In this document: positions 37,101-46,900 of the stretch, one piece after another
Layout of the letters: each line of letters opens with the position of its first letter
Numbering within the stretch: position 1 is the stretch's first letter
Source of the DNA: Fischerella sp. CENA71
GTDB taxonomy: Bacteria; Cyanobacteriota; Cyanobacteriia; Cyanobacteriales; Nostocaceae
Direction: 5' to 3'
NCBI GenBank assembly: GCA_024239075.1
Contig: JANBVI010000044.1
Span: 62,001 to 126,000, forward strand
DNA: 64,000 bases
The notes under the pieces: generated by a model
What the model saw: the letters and a program-made list of their open reading frames with translations, nothing else
Database searches by the model: none
What the model was told of the DNA's origin: nothing
Program-made: the position numbers and the translations under genes

Positions 37101-38338
37101 GTTCCGCTATCAAACTCTAAAGTACGCAAGGTTAATCCAGATACTTCTTGCACCGATGTAGGAGTATTTTGCAAGACAAACATGACTTCATAAAGAGGAT
37201 TTCTACTCAAATCTCGTTCGGGTTGCAACTCTTCTACAAGCATCTCAAAAGGTAAATCTTGATGTGCATAAGCATTGAGAGTTACCTCGCGAACTCGATG
37301 TAGAAATTCGCGAAAACTCGGATTACCACTAAGGTTATTGCGTAATACCAAAGTATTAACAAATAAACCTAGCATTCCTTCTAATTCGGCTCGGTTGCGA
37401 TTGGCAATTGGAGAACCAATTAAAATATCTTCTTGGTCTGTATAGTGATATAATAAAATATTGAATGCTGCCAGCAAAGTCATAAATAAAGTAGCATCTT
37501 CTTGCTGGCTTAATTGCCTAAGTGCATCAGTTAAAGTTGTTGATAATGTAAAATATTGCTTGGCACCATTAAAAGATATAACGCTTGGTCGTGGACGGTC
37601 TGTGGGTAATTGTAGTACAGGAAGTTCAATGCTTAGTTGTTGCTTCCAATAATTCAATTGGGTTGCGAGGAATTTACCTTGGATGCGATCGCGTTGCCAA
37701 ATGGTAAAATCTGCATATTGAATTGGAACTGGAGGTAAGGGAGAAGGCTGATTTTTAGAAAAAGCCGCATACAGCGTGGACAACTCTCGCAAAAACACAC
37801 CACAAGACCATCCATCGGTGATAATGTGATGCATGGTTACAAGCAAAACATGTTCTTGTTCATTTAATTTTAGTAAAGTTGCCCTAACTAAAAGTCCTTT
37901 AGCTAAATTAAACGGTTTTGTTGCTTCCTGGGCTGCAAGTTGTTTAACTTCTGCTTCCCAATCTTTACCAAATAAATGCTCAAGATTAATGATAGGTAGC
38001 TCCCAAGTTAAATCCGGTATAATCTCCTGTATTGGCTCTCCATTTACGAGTCTAAAATTTGTCCGCCAAATTTCGTGACGTTTGAGTATTTCATTCAGAC
38101 TCTGCTGAAGCACGGTAATATTTAGCTGTCCTTTAATGTGAAAAGCGATGGGAATATTATAGAAAGAACTCCCATGATAAAGTTGGTCAATAAACCATAG
38201 TCTTTGTTGGGAGAAAGATAAGGGGATACTCTGAGATATTTGACGTTTGGGAATAGTATCAGCCTGAAATTTTCCTCCTTTCCACTTTTCTAAAAGGGCT
38301 TTTTTTGCAGGTGATAAATTAGAGTGATGTTTATGCAT
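34163..38338 (-). CDS. Terminal NRPS module C-A-PCP-TE, beta-alanine-like A domain
   Basis: 1391 residues. Condensation domain (~25-465, HHIITDGWS), adenylation (~480-1010), PCP (FFNLGGHSF) and thioesterase (~1110-1380). Placing the ten A-domain pocket residues by eye against GrsA gives V-D-W-L-I-S-L-A-N-K. The Val-Asp start, shifting the amine-binding Asp by one position, and the overall string closely resemble the beta-alanine code VDWVISLADK. The TE nucleophile elbow reads GGHCYGG, with C1191 where Ser is usual. Residues ~594-636 (YMTNKIDAQAATFGSHSVST region) are an in-frame repeat-derived insertion between adenylation motifs. It probably adds beta-alanine and releases the chain. The PanP-like decarboxylase in the operon would supply beta-alanine. 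Confidence 0.93.
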   Translation of the reverse strand: MHKHHSNLSPAKKALLEKWKGGKFQADTIPKRQISQSIPLSFSQQRLWFIDQLYHGSSFYNIPIAFHIKGQLNITVLQQSLNEILKRHEIWRTNFRLVNGEPIQEIIPDLTWELPIINLEHLFGKDWEAEVKQLAAQEATKPFNLAKGLLVRATLLKLNEQEHVLLVTMHHIITDGWSCGVFLRELSTLYAAFSKNQPSPLPPVPIQYADFTIWQRDRIQGKFLATQLNYWKQQLSIELPVLQLPTDRPRPSVISFNGAKQYFTLSTTLTDALRQLSQQEDATLFMTLLAAFNILLYHYTDQEDILIGSPIANRNRAELEGMLGLFVNTLVLRNNLSGNPSFREFLHRVREVTLNAYAHQDLPFEMLVEELQPERDLSRNPLYEVMFVLQNTPTSVQEVSGLTLRTLEFDSGTAQLDIFLSMFESQEGLTGCLEYNTDIFDVTTISQFLNHFQTLLANIIANPEQRICNLSLLNYSEKEQLLFKLNQTSADYQNVTLNQLFEQQVKRTPDSLALISQLEQLTYRQLNHKVNQLAHFLQKQGVTQETLVAICLERDLNMVVGILAILKAGGAYIPLDPSYPVERLKFMLSDSQVSLVISNSSFVNKFGYMTNKIDAQAATFGSHSVSTRRVGQMTLILLDNDWKIIKQESSENPINISKPDHLAYIIYTSGSTGTPKGVLGTHRGTVNGLHWLWKTYPFSPKEVCCQKTAISFVDSVWEIFAPLLKGFPTVIINNETLLDPKLFIETLFQHKVTRIILVPLLLRLLLDNYSHLTKKLLQLKLWITSGEALSLKLVETFRELMPFAKLINLYGSSEVSANATHYDTSLLPDQANSVPIGRPIDNTQIYVLNRNLQPTPVGVIGELYIGGDGLAKGYLYRPELTQERFIDNPFIPETKLYKTGDLVRYLKDGNLEYLGRCDEQVKIRGFRVELAEIATIITQHPDVQESVVINEKDEQENQLLIAYIVTEKQNIAAQLLPYLQQKLPNYMLPSAFVVLNALPLTPNGKIDKRALPTDKLIRANTTENLIAPRNFTELSLVKLWENLLNTSPIGVRDNFFNLGGHSFLAVRLMAQIQDRFGHNLTLSTLFENPTIEKLAAIVSQPFRESSNSPLVAINSCGSKIPFFCMHGAGGGINHYINLSRRLGEDYPFYALEHNPNQEEPEILTVEETANYYLQEIRKVQPKGPYLLGGHCYGGVLAFEMAQQLQREGETVNLLVIIDAILSETCIESTKDDDAKFLLRMAESIKTDSNIDFSLSFEELRNLSLNEQLDLINKKMNWIFSNTEIKDFIRYYKLFKAHVQAMRNYTPLIYEQSITLFRAKEEIIHDFESPEFHSDDPLLGWGKCSSQPIQVIEISGDHFSIFIESHIQELARNLRVCIDNAVCNLNNGNQRN
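36425..36560. repeat. Repeat-derived insertion inside the NRPS A domain
   Basis: This combines a GACGCGCAAGCGGCTACC / GGAAGCCACTCCGTCTC-type element (minus strand) with TCATTAGTAATTCGTCATTT-type heptamer repeats. It sits between adenylation motifs and keeps the reading frame. Similar C/G-rich sequence occurs near 25270 in the gene-free spacer. Confidence 0.6.
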
Positions 38339-38422
38339 TGTTAATATATGATGAAAGTTTTTTGTGGCGATCGTAGTCGTATTTAATTTATATGTAAATC
38401 AAATTAAAATTCGAAAATTAGC

Positions 38423-38472
38423 TTGTAATAAGCACTAATCTGCGAGAAGCAGCGCTGAAGCGCTTACTACAA
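38423..38472. repeat. Long-loop inverted repeat between the methyltransferase and NRPS genes
   Basis: TTGTAATAAGC (38423-38433) pairs with GCTTACTACAA (38462-38472), 10 of 11 positions, and AGCGCTGAAGCGCT in between forms an inner hairpin. It lies in the 160-base gap within the operon. It may attenuate read-through or be a REP-like element. Confidence 0.6.
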
Positions 38473-38498
38473 ACATTGAACTTATACTGACTTATGTA

Positions 38499-39257
38499 TT
38501 ACTTAAGAGAGGTTTTTTGACAAACGAAGCAAGCTATATCTTCGGTTTCTCCAAATTCTCTAGTATTATAGTAATTAAAATTTGTAAAGCCGACATTTTT
38601 CAAAGCGGACTGAACTTGTTCTAAAAAGTGATCTTTTCTTAACCAAACTGTATCTGAACGCTGCCAACTTTTTTCAAAAAATTCAAATCCTGTAACTTTG
38701 ATCTCCCATATCCTCTCTTCTGGTTTGTAGTAAAATAATTCTATTAAGGAACATTCATCATTAATACTGACAATATTAAAATTGTTTTTCTGGGCATTTT
38801 CATGTAACCAATCTGTTATAGGTATATTAAACACAAATACGCCATTATCTCGAAGTGCAGCATATACATTTTGGAATGCCATTGTTAAATCTTCATTGTT
38901 TTGGATAAAATGAAAAACATCATTTGCCAAAACCGCATCAAAGATCGCTGGTAAATCAAACTGACGTATATCACTAAGAATAAATTCGCTTTCAGGCGCG
39001 TTTTTTCTAGCGTACTTTAGCAGTCCTTTAGAAGCATCGATTCCAGTAACTTTATATCCTCTAAGGTTAAGTTGTTGCGCTAAATGTCCGCAACCACAAC
39101 CAAGTTCAAGAATATACGCTCCCGCAGGAAGTTGAGATAATAATATTTGCTCTAAAGCAGGTATTATACCTTTTACCAAATCTTCTGGTGTATTCTTTAA
39201 TTCGTTCTGTAAACGAGCAATAGATTCATAGTCGGGAATATTTGTTAACAGAGACAT
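38499..39257 (-). CDS. Class I SAM-dependent methyltransferase
   Basis: A 252-residue free-standing methyltransferase with motif I ILELGCGCGHLAQQL, acidic post-I GYKVTGIDAS and motif FDAVLANDVFHFI. The C-terminal part (ERIWEIKVTGFEFFEKSWQR) resembles the small-molecule Methyltransf_11/25 group. Placed between the last PKS module and the terminal NRPS module, it probably methylates an oxygen, nitrogen or alpha-carbon of the growing chain or product. None of the PKS modules carries a built-in methyltransferase. The site cannot be predicted. Confidence 0.88.
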   Translation of the reverse strand: MSLLTNIPDYESIARLQNELKNTPEDLVKGIIPALEQILLSQLPAGAYILELGCGCGHLAQQLNLRGYKVTGIDASKGLLKYARKNAPESEFILSDIRQFDLPAIFDAVLANDVFHFIQNNEDLTMAFQNVYAALRDNGVFVFNIPITDWLHENAQKNNFNIVSINDECSLIELFYYKPEERIWEIKVTGFEFFEKSWQRSDTVWLRKDHFLEQVQSALKNVGFTNFNYYNTREFGETEDIACFVCQKTSLK

Positions 39258-39309
39258 AGACTACTTTTCCTGGTATCAAATAAATGTTTACAATCAAATA
39301 ATCCAGATA

Positions 39310-42300
39310 TTAGTTATTCGCTAAAAGAGCTTCTACTTCTTCTTCGGATAATTGTTCGATTTTTTCCAACAAAAGTTGCTCAATCATTTCTGCCTGTTTG
39401 GCTGGTATCATGGCTTTTAATAAAAGATCACGCAATGGTAAATCTATGGGAAATTTAGCTCGCAATCGAGAAACCAATTGAGTTGCGATGAGAGAGTCTC
39501 CTCCTAACTCATAAAAGTTGTCATAAATACCAACCTCTGCAATTCCAAGTACCTCTTGCCATATTTGCGTAATTTGTTTTCCCAACTCACTTATCGGAGC
39601 AACATAGGAATTAGTCAGTTGAGGTCTGGAATAGCGCGGAGATGAATATAATTGATTGGAAGATTTTGAATTTGCTGCATAATCAAGGTTAAATACATGA
39701 TTATGCCTAGCCTTGATATTTAGTGTAGAAACAACAATTTGAGTCCCTTGATCTAAAGAGAGTATTCTTTTAAATACTTCTATAATTTCTGTTGGAGTAA
39801 TAGCTAATTTTTCTCCAGATACCTGCTCAATGGTTTTTAATTTTGGAGTAAGGTTTAATTGTGTTTTATCCCAATTTATACTGTACCATGGGAAAGAATT
39901 ATTTTGATTGTGTAAGGTAATCAATGTATCTATTAAATGATTAGCTGCTGAATATAAGCCTAACCCAAATCCTCCTAAAATAGAAGATAACGAAGAAAAA
40001 ACGATACAAAAATCTAAATTAATATTTTGTAATATTTGTTCTAATACAGTAATCTGGTGGCGTTGATAATTAAATATTTTTCTCAATTCTATATTGTCAA
40101 TTTCTGGAATCGAACCAAATATTTTTTCACGTTTGATTCCTGTTGAGTAGATAACTCCGTTAATTTTTTCAATGTTATCAGATAAAAATATTTGATGAAT
40201 TTGTTGCTTATCAGTTTTATCTGTACGAATTACCAAAATATCTGCACCTAAGTTTTCTAATGCTTGCAATTGTTGAATTTTGCAACTCACTTCATCTTCT
40301 TGATCGTGAGTTTGCAACCATTGCGAAAAATCATCCTTTTTTGGAAAAGCTAAATCCTCGATAAATATAAGTCTTGCTTGAAAATTTTTGATTAAGTATT
40401 CTGCAAGCACAACTTCAATATTATCTAAGCCGCCAAAAAACAGATAAATACCGTGCTTTTTCAATGGTAGTTTTTCTTCAACTACTGACGTTAATTGAAC
40501 TGGCTCAAATGTTTTTACCCAACGGTGAGAACCACGATAAGCAACAACTAAGTCTGAGGATACAGCCATGAATTCATTTAAAAGTTGATCAATAATTCTA
40601 CTTTCATAACCTTGTTGTTTTTTATCTTCTACATTCAAGTAGTTACTTAACGCAATATCAATATTTCGACAGGTTATTTGAGGATACTCTTGAGAAATTA
40701 CCTGACATAAACCTAATACTGTTGCCTTTTCTGGGTCTATAATTTCATTACCATCGACTTCTTGAATATGATTAGAGACAACCCAGAGTTGTAAACTTTG
40801 ATCTATTTTGAGTTTACTCAGGCTTTGTGATATAAATAAGAAACTTTGGAATTCTAAATAATTCTCTGATTGGTAATTATTATAATTATTCAGATTCCAA
40901 AAGTAAGCTATATTTGGGGGAAATTTATCTAAAGCAAGTAATTCTTTGAAGAGAATATCATAGTCTTGACCTATGTATGAATTAATTGTATAACTCCATT
41001 TATTTTTTTGATCGAATTTTTCTCCAGGCTTAACTATAATTATATTATTATCTTGATTTTCTAATGCTTTAATTAATTTCTCACTTACGCCCAAATCATC
41101 TACAAAAAATAACCATTGTGTTTTATTATATTCTACTTGCTCAGAGAATGAGTTAGTAAGTAAAGAACGTTTCCAGGAAGGAACATAAAACCAGTTGCTA
41201 ATCTCTTGTTTATGATCTAATCTTCCTAATTTACTATTTAAAGAAGTCGATGGAGATTGGGCATCAATCCAATACCTTTGTCGTTCAAAGGGATAAGTCG
41301 GTAAAGGTAAACGATGACGCTGCTCATGGGTATAAAATCCTGACCAATCTATATCTACACCAGAGAGCCATAACTGACCCAATGTTTTTAATAAAAAGTT
41401 TACATCTGATTGTTGCTCTTGTATATGACGTAAGGAAGTTAATATATGTTGTTTAGCATTAATTTCTAAATGCTGTTTAGTTAATGTGCTTAAAGTTCGT
41501 CCTGGGCCTACCTCTAGAAAAACACCTGTAAACTGCTTTAAAAGTTGCGATATCCCATCAGAAAATTTCACAGTTTGTCGTAAATGTTGACTCCAATAAT
41601 TGGGAATTGTAGCTTGTGCATCTGTAATCCAACTACCAGTTACATTAGAAATGAAGGGTATGCGTGGTGGATTCAGTTTGATTTTTTTGAAACATTGCAC
41701 AAATTCTTCTAAGATTGGCGACATCATTTGCGAATGAAATGCATGAGATGTATGCAACAGGCGACATTCCACACCTTGAGAGGATAATTGATTTTTTAGT
41801 GTAGCGATCGCCTCCTTTGTTCCAGAAATCACACATGAATTCCGGTTGTTAATCGCTGCGATTTCTACAGAGTTTGAAATCAGCGATCGCACTTCTTTTT
41901 CTGGAAGCGGAATTGCTAGCATACTCCCTACCGGTAACTGTTGCATCAGTTGTCCCCTTTTTGCCACAATGAATAGCACATCTTCAAGAGAAAATACACC
42001 TGCAATAGTTGCAGCGACATATTCTCCAATACTGTGACCAATCATCGCCGCAGGTAGCACACCCCATGACATCAATAACTTAGCGAGTGCGTACTCAATT
42101 ACAAATAATGCGCTTTGAGTAAAAGCTGTTTGTTGTAGTTTTTGGTTAGCTGTTTCCATTTTTTCTGACTTTGGAAACAGTAAATCACGAATATCAAAAC
42201 CAAGGTGAGGTTGCAAAATTTCGGCACAAGTATCTACATGTTGGCGAAATGTCGGTTCAACTTCGTATAGTTCTCGACCCATGTTTGCATATTGTGATCC

Positions 42301-43929
42301 TTGTCCAGAAAACATGAAAATGACAGGCTGTTCTCTATGTTCCTGATATAGATTAAAAATCCGTTCTTGATTTTGTATCTCTAAAACATTTATAACATCT
42401 TTAACACTCTGACATACCAACATCCGGCGATAGTTAAAGGCTCTACGACCCACTTGTAAAGTATGAGCGACATTAGCTAAATTTATATCTGGATTTTGTT
42501 TAAAATGCACCAATAAATTTGTGGTAGCAGCTTCTAAAGCTGTGCTAGTTTTGGCTGATAATAATATTAATTGCCAAGGTCTAGAGTCATCAAAATATGT
42601 AAATTCAGGTGCTTCTTCCAAAATTACATGAGCATTAGTTCCACCAAAACCTAAAGAACTAATTCCTGCTCTCCGAGGAGTCTTGTTAGTTTTCCAATCG
42701 CTCAGTTCAGTATTAACATAGAACGGACTATTTACAAAATCAATCTCAGGATTGGGAACTTCAAAATTGATGCTAGGAGGTATTTTTTTATATTTTAAGG
42801 CTTGTACAGTTTTGATCAGACTTGCTATACCAGCCGCTATATCTAAATGACCAATATTTGATTTGACTGAACCGATCGCACAGAAACCATTTCTTTGTGT
42901 AAAAGCACGAAAAGCTTTAGTCAACGCTGCAATTTCTACTGGATCTCCAGCAGCAGTTCCAGTTCCATGAGTTTCGATATAAGAAATATCATCAGCATCG
43001 ATTCCTGCATTTGCCAAAGCTTCTACAATAACTTCAGCCTGACCATTGACACTAGGTGCGGTATAGCTAACTTTTAAAGAGCCATCATTATTGATTGCTG
43101 AACCTTTAATAACTGCATGAATATAATCTCGATCTGCTATTGCATCTTTTAATCTTTTTAAAACAACTATGCCAAGTCCACTACCGAAAATGGTACCTTG
43201 GGCTTTAGCGTCAAAGGCTCGACAATGACCGTCAGGAGATAAAATTCCATCCTGTTCATAGTAATAACCTGACTTTTGTGGAACTATAATTGTCACTCCG
43301 CCAGCTAAAGCAATATCACACTCTTCATCCAGTAAACTTTTGCAGGCTAAATGTAAAGCAACTAATGAAGTAGAGCAGTAAGTTTGAATTCCTATACTTG
43401 GCCCTTTTAAATTTAATTTATATGAAACATTAGTTGTCAAAAAATCTTTGTTAAAAGTATAGTTATTAGAAATATCTCTAGAATTAACGTTATTATATAT
43501 ATTGTTAAAAAAGTAAGTATTTGTACTAACACCAGCATAAACCCCTATTAAACCTTCATAGGTTTCTGGGTCATATCCAGCGTTTTCAAGAGCTTCCCAG
43601 GCACATTCTATAAAGAGGCGATGTTGGGGATCAATTAGTTCGGCTTCTTTTGGAGTGTAACCAAAGAATCTAGCATCAAAATGTTCAATATCTGGTAATA
43701 TAGGCGCTGCTTTCACATAATTAGGATCATTTAAAACGTCCTCTCCAAGATTTAAATCTGCTAAGTCATGATTGGAGAAAAATGAAATAGACTCAACCTT
43801 CTTTTGGATATTCTGCCAAAATTCATCAACATTATTTGCACCAGGGAAACGACCAGTCATCCCCACTATTGCTATATCTAGATTTGCTGTTGATTCTTGT
43901 GTTATTTCATTAATCATGACTTTCTTCAC
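39310..43929 (-). CDS. Type I PKS module KS-AT-(KR inactive)-ACP
   Basis: 1539 residues. KS (~20-440) has Cys in QTYCSTSLVALHL, His in ETHGTGT and SNIGHLDIA. AT (~535-830) has GHSIGEYVAA and HAFHSQMM, a malonyl-type signature. The KR region (~930-1380) has lost its NADPH loop: the usual TGGLGGIG reads FGGLDNIE (residues ~1165-1172, D1169), although the YSAAN active-site segment remains. It should leave a beta-ketone. ACP (~1450-1520) has YELGGDSL. The start may be GTG at 43929 or ATG at 43917, four codons later. It precedes the methyltransferase and terminal NRPS, so its beta-keto product is the likely acyl donor to beta-alanine. Confidence 0.93.
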   Translation of the reverse strand: MKKVMINEITQESTANLDIAIVGMTGRFPGANNVDEFWQNIQKKVESISFFSNHDLADLNLGEDVLNDPNYVKAAPILPDIEHFDARFFGYTPKEAELIDPQHRLFIECAWEALENAGYDPETYEGLIGVYAGVSTNTYFFNNIYNNVNSRDISNNYTFNKDFLTTNVSYKLNLKGPSIGIQTYCSTSLVALHLACKSLLDEECDIALAGGVTIIVPQKSGYYYEQDGILSPDGHCRAFDAKAQGTIFGSGLGIVVLKRLKDAIADRDYIHAVIKGSAINNDGSLKVSYTAPSVNGQAEVIVEALANAGIDADDISYIETHGTGTAAGDPVEIAALTKAFRAFTQRNGFCAIGSVKSNIGHLDIAAGIASLIKTVQALKYKKIPPSINFEVPNPEIDFVNSPFYVNTELSDWKTNKTPRRAGISSLGFGGTNAHVILEEAPEFTYFDDSRPWQLILLSAKTSTALEAATTNLLVHFKQNPDINLANVAHTLQVGRRAFNYRRMLVCQSVKDVINVLEIQNQERIFNLYQEHREQPVIFMFSGQGSQYANMGRELYEVEPTFRQHVDTCAEILQPHLGFDIRDLLFPKSEKMETANQKLQQTAFTQSALFVIEYALAKLLMSWGVLPAAMIGHSIGEYVAATIAGVFSLEDVLFIVAKRGQLMQQLPVGSMLAIPLPEKEVRSLISNSVEIAAINNRNSCVISGTKEAIATLKNQLSSQGVECRLLHTSHAFHSQMMSPILEEFVQCFKKIKLNPPRIPFISNVTGSWITDAQATIPNYWSQHLRQTVKFSDGISQLLKQFTGVFLEVGPGRTLSTLTKQHLEINAKQHILTSLRHIQEQQSDVNFLLKTLGQLWLSGVDIDWSGFYTHEQRHRLPLPTYPFERQRYWIDAQSPSTSLNSKLGRLDHKQEISNWFYVPSWKRSLLTNSFSEQVEYNKTQWLFFVDDLGVSEKLIKALENQDNNIIIVKPGEKFDQKNKWSYTINSYIGQDYDILFKELLALDKFPPNIAYFWNLNNYNNYQSENYLEFQSFLFISQSLSKLKIDQSLQLWVVSNHIQEVDGNEIIDPEKATVLGLCQVISQEYPQITCRNIDIALSNYLNVEDKKQQGYESRIIDQLLNEFMAVSSDLVVAYRGSHRWVKTFEPVQLTSVVEEKLPLKKHGIYLFFGGLDNIEVVLAEYLIKNFQARLIFIEDLAFPKKDDFSQWLQTHDQEDEVSCKIQQLQALENLGADILVIRTDKTDKQQIHQIFLSDNIEKINGVIYSTGIKREKIFGSIPEIDNIELRKIFNYQRHQITVLEQILQNINLDFCIVFSSLSSILGGFGLGLYSAANHLIDTLITLHNQNNSFPWYSINWDKTQLNLTPKLKTIEQVSGEKLAITPTEIIEVFKRILSLDQGTQIVVSTLNIKARHNHVFNLDYAANSKSSNQLYSSPRYSRPQLTNSYVAPISELGKQITQIWQEVLGIAEVGIYDNFYELGGDSLIATQLVSRLRAKFPIDLPLRDLLLKAMIPAKQAEMIEQLLLEKIEQLSEEEVEALLANN

Positions 43930-43951
43930 TAGAGTAAACTCAGTTTGTGCT

Positions 43952-46900
43952 TTAGTTAGATTGCATTTTTATCTGTCTTCTTCTTTGTCCTCGATTGAGG
44001 CGTTGTTCAAAAGTATTTTTCTGAGATTCTTCAGGATGAAAAATCTTCGTCATTGAGCCTACATTTGGACATTCATACAGCTTGGCTACAGAAAGATTTG
44101 AATCAAATTTCTTATTTAGAATAGTAATAAGTTGAATACCTATGAGAGAATCACCACCAAGTTCAAAGAAATTATCGTAAATTCCTATGCGTTCAATTCC
44201 TATTACTTCTTGCCAAATATTAACTAGCTTTTGCTCAATTTCATTGCGCGGAGCAACATAATCGTTACTTAGTTCGGGTCTAGGATATTTGAATTTGGAT
44301 GAATTGACAGTTTCTAAAAAATCTAGAGCTAATTTTTGCTTATCAGAATTGTAGTGTTTAAGTACGTCTAATAAGTCATAAGTAGATATGACAACTTGAG
44401 GTATTGTATTTGCCAGAACTCTCCGAAATACATCTACACCTTCATCAGGTAATATACCTTGTTGAAGGTTTTCTAATCGCAGTTGTTGCAGTCTTTGGGG
44501 TAATTCTGTATTCACAGCCATCCCCACTTCTTGCCAAGTATCCCAGTTAATGCTAGTAGTAAACCTACCATTTCGTGAAGTATTATAGTGAGCAAAAGCA
44601 TCAAGGAAAGCATTTGCTGCACAATAATCTACCTGTCCAAATTCCCCGACAATTGAGCTATTTGATGAGATTAAAATCAAGAAATCTAATTCAATATTTT
44701 TGAGTATTGTATCAAGAACTATTGTTCCTTTTACCTTTGGAGCAAGAATACTTTCTGCTTCTGCTGGAGTTTTTCGTTGAATTGCGCCTCCTCCAGGAAC
44801 TCCAGCAGCGTGAATAACACCATTTAGTTGACCAAATTGTTGTTGAGCTTGAGCGATCGCACTTTGCATTTGTTCTATATTGCTGACATCAGCAGCGATC
44901 GCTAAAACTTCTGCACCCAAGTCTTCAAGTTCTTGAATTTTGCGAATCTTACAGCTAGTACTATCAGTTTGATCATGACTAGACAACCACTCAAACCATT
45001 CATCTTTTTTGGGTAAAGCAGAACGTCCTACCAGTAATAGTTTTGCTTGTACAGTTCGAGCTAAGTATTCTGCTAAAACAAGTCCGATACCTCCGAGTCC
45101 ACCTGTAATTAAATACACTCCTCTTTCTCGTAGTCCAGACTTTTCAACTTTAGCTTGATTAAAACGCACTGGTTCAAAACTCTGCACCCAACGATTTAAA
45201 CCCCGATATGCAATTAATCTTTCGGAATTATCAACCGTCAATTCTGTCAATAATTTTTCTATGAGTTGTTCTTCTTGCCAACTTCCATTAGGAGGAAGAA
45301 TCACATCAATACTACAACAATTGATATTTATATATTCTTGAGAAATAACTTTAACTGGACCGAGTAAAGTAGCTTTCTCTGGACAAAGCAATTCAGTTCC
45401 AGTAACTGGTTGTAGGTTGTTAGAAATAACTATGATTTGAAAATTATTCGTAGTTTCTTGTCTACCCAAAGCTTGAACAATAAATAATAAACTATAAAAT
45501 CCTAGATTTTGAATTTGTTCTAATTTCTGTTCAATGATAGGTGTAATATTCCATAAATGAATTATATTTTTTGGTAATTGATTGTTTCTAAATAACTCTT
45601 GAAATAAAATATCGTAATCCTGATGGTTGCCCGGATTGATAGTATATTCAGACTCGCCTATCTGCTTAAATTCATCACCAATTTTTACAGTAATGACATC
45701 TCGATTTTGTTTTTCTAGTTGGTTAACCAACTTGATACCCAAGTCACACTCATTGGTAAATACTAAAATGCAAGATTGCTCAGGTAATAATTCTTTGTTA
45801 TCAAGTTGTACTGAAGGTAAGGAAGGCTTCCAAAAAGGAATGTAAAACCAGTCAGCTATATCAGGTCTCTTGATTAGTGAATATGAAGTCTGATTATTAT
45901 TTTTACCTGGCTTTTTAGCTTCAATCCAGTATCTTTGTCGTTCAAAAGGATAGGTAGGTAAAGGTAGACGGTGACGCTGTTCTTCAGTATAAAATTCTAA
46001 CCAATCTATCTCAACACCAAAAAGCCATAATTTACCCAAGATTTCTAATAACAAGCTTACATCTGATGGTTGTTCTTGAGATAAGCAAGTTAGTACATGT
46101 TGTTTAGCATTAATATCTAAATTTTGCTTGGTGATTGTACTTAAAGTTTGTCCTGGTCCCACCTCTAAAAAAACACCTTCAAACTGGTCTAATATTTGAG
46201 AAATACTCTCGGAAAAATTTCCAGTTTGTTGTAAAGTCTGGCTCCAATAGTTGGGATTTATAGCTTGTGCATCTGTAATCCAACTACCAGTTACATGAGA
46301 AATAAAGCGAATACGTGGTGGATGGAGTTGAACTTTTTTAAGCAGCTGTAGTTGTCCTTGGTTTGCTACCATTGCTAACCCATCTCCAAGAGAAAATACA
46401 CCTGCGATCGCAGCTGCAACATATTCCCCAATACCGTCACCAATCATCGCTTCTGGGCTTACTCCCCATGACATCAATAACTCAGCTAAGGCGTACTCAA
46501 CTGCAAATAATACGCTTTGGGCGATGTTTGGTTGCTTTAGTTTTTGGCTAGCTGTTTCCATTGCTTCTGCTTGTGGAAACAGTAGTTCACGGATATCAAG
46601 ACCGAGGTGAGGTTGCAAAATTTCCGTGCAACTATCTATATGTCTGCGATATGTCGCTTCGATTTCGTATAATTCCCGACCCATGTTTGCATATTCTGAC
46701 CCTTGTCCAGGAAACATGAAAATAACTGGGCAACGATTTGGCTGCCAATGGTAACTAAAAACACGTTTTGAGTCTTGATTTTTCAGTAATTTAACAGCAT
46801 CTTTCAGGTCTTTACAAACAACAATGCGCCGATGGTCAAAAGCTCGACGACCTACTTGTAGGGTATAAGCTACATCAGGCAAGTTGATATTAGGATATTG

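Noticed and set aside
41645-41836. Short minus-strand frame inside the PKS at 39310
   Set aside because: It overlaps the AT domain of the PKS in another frame and has no independent support.
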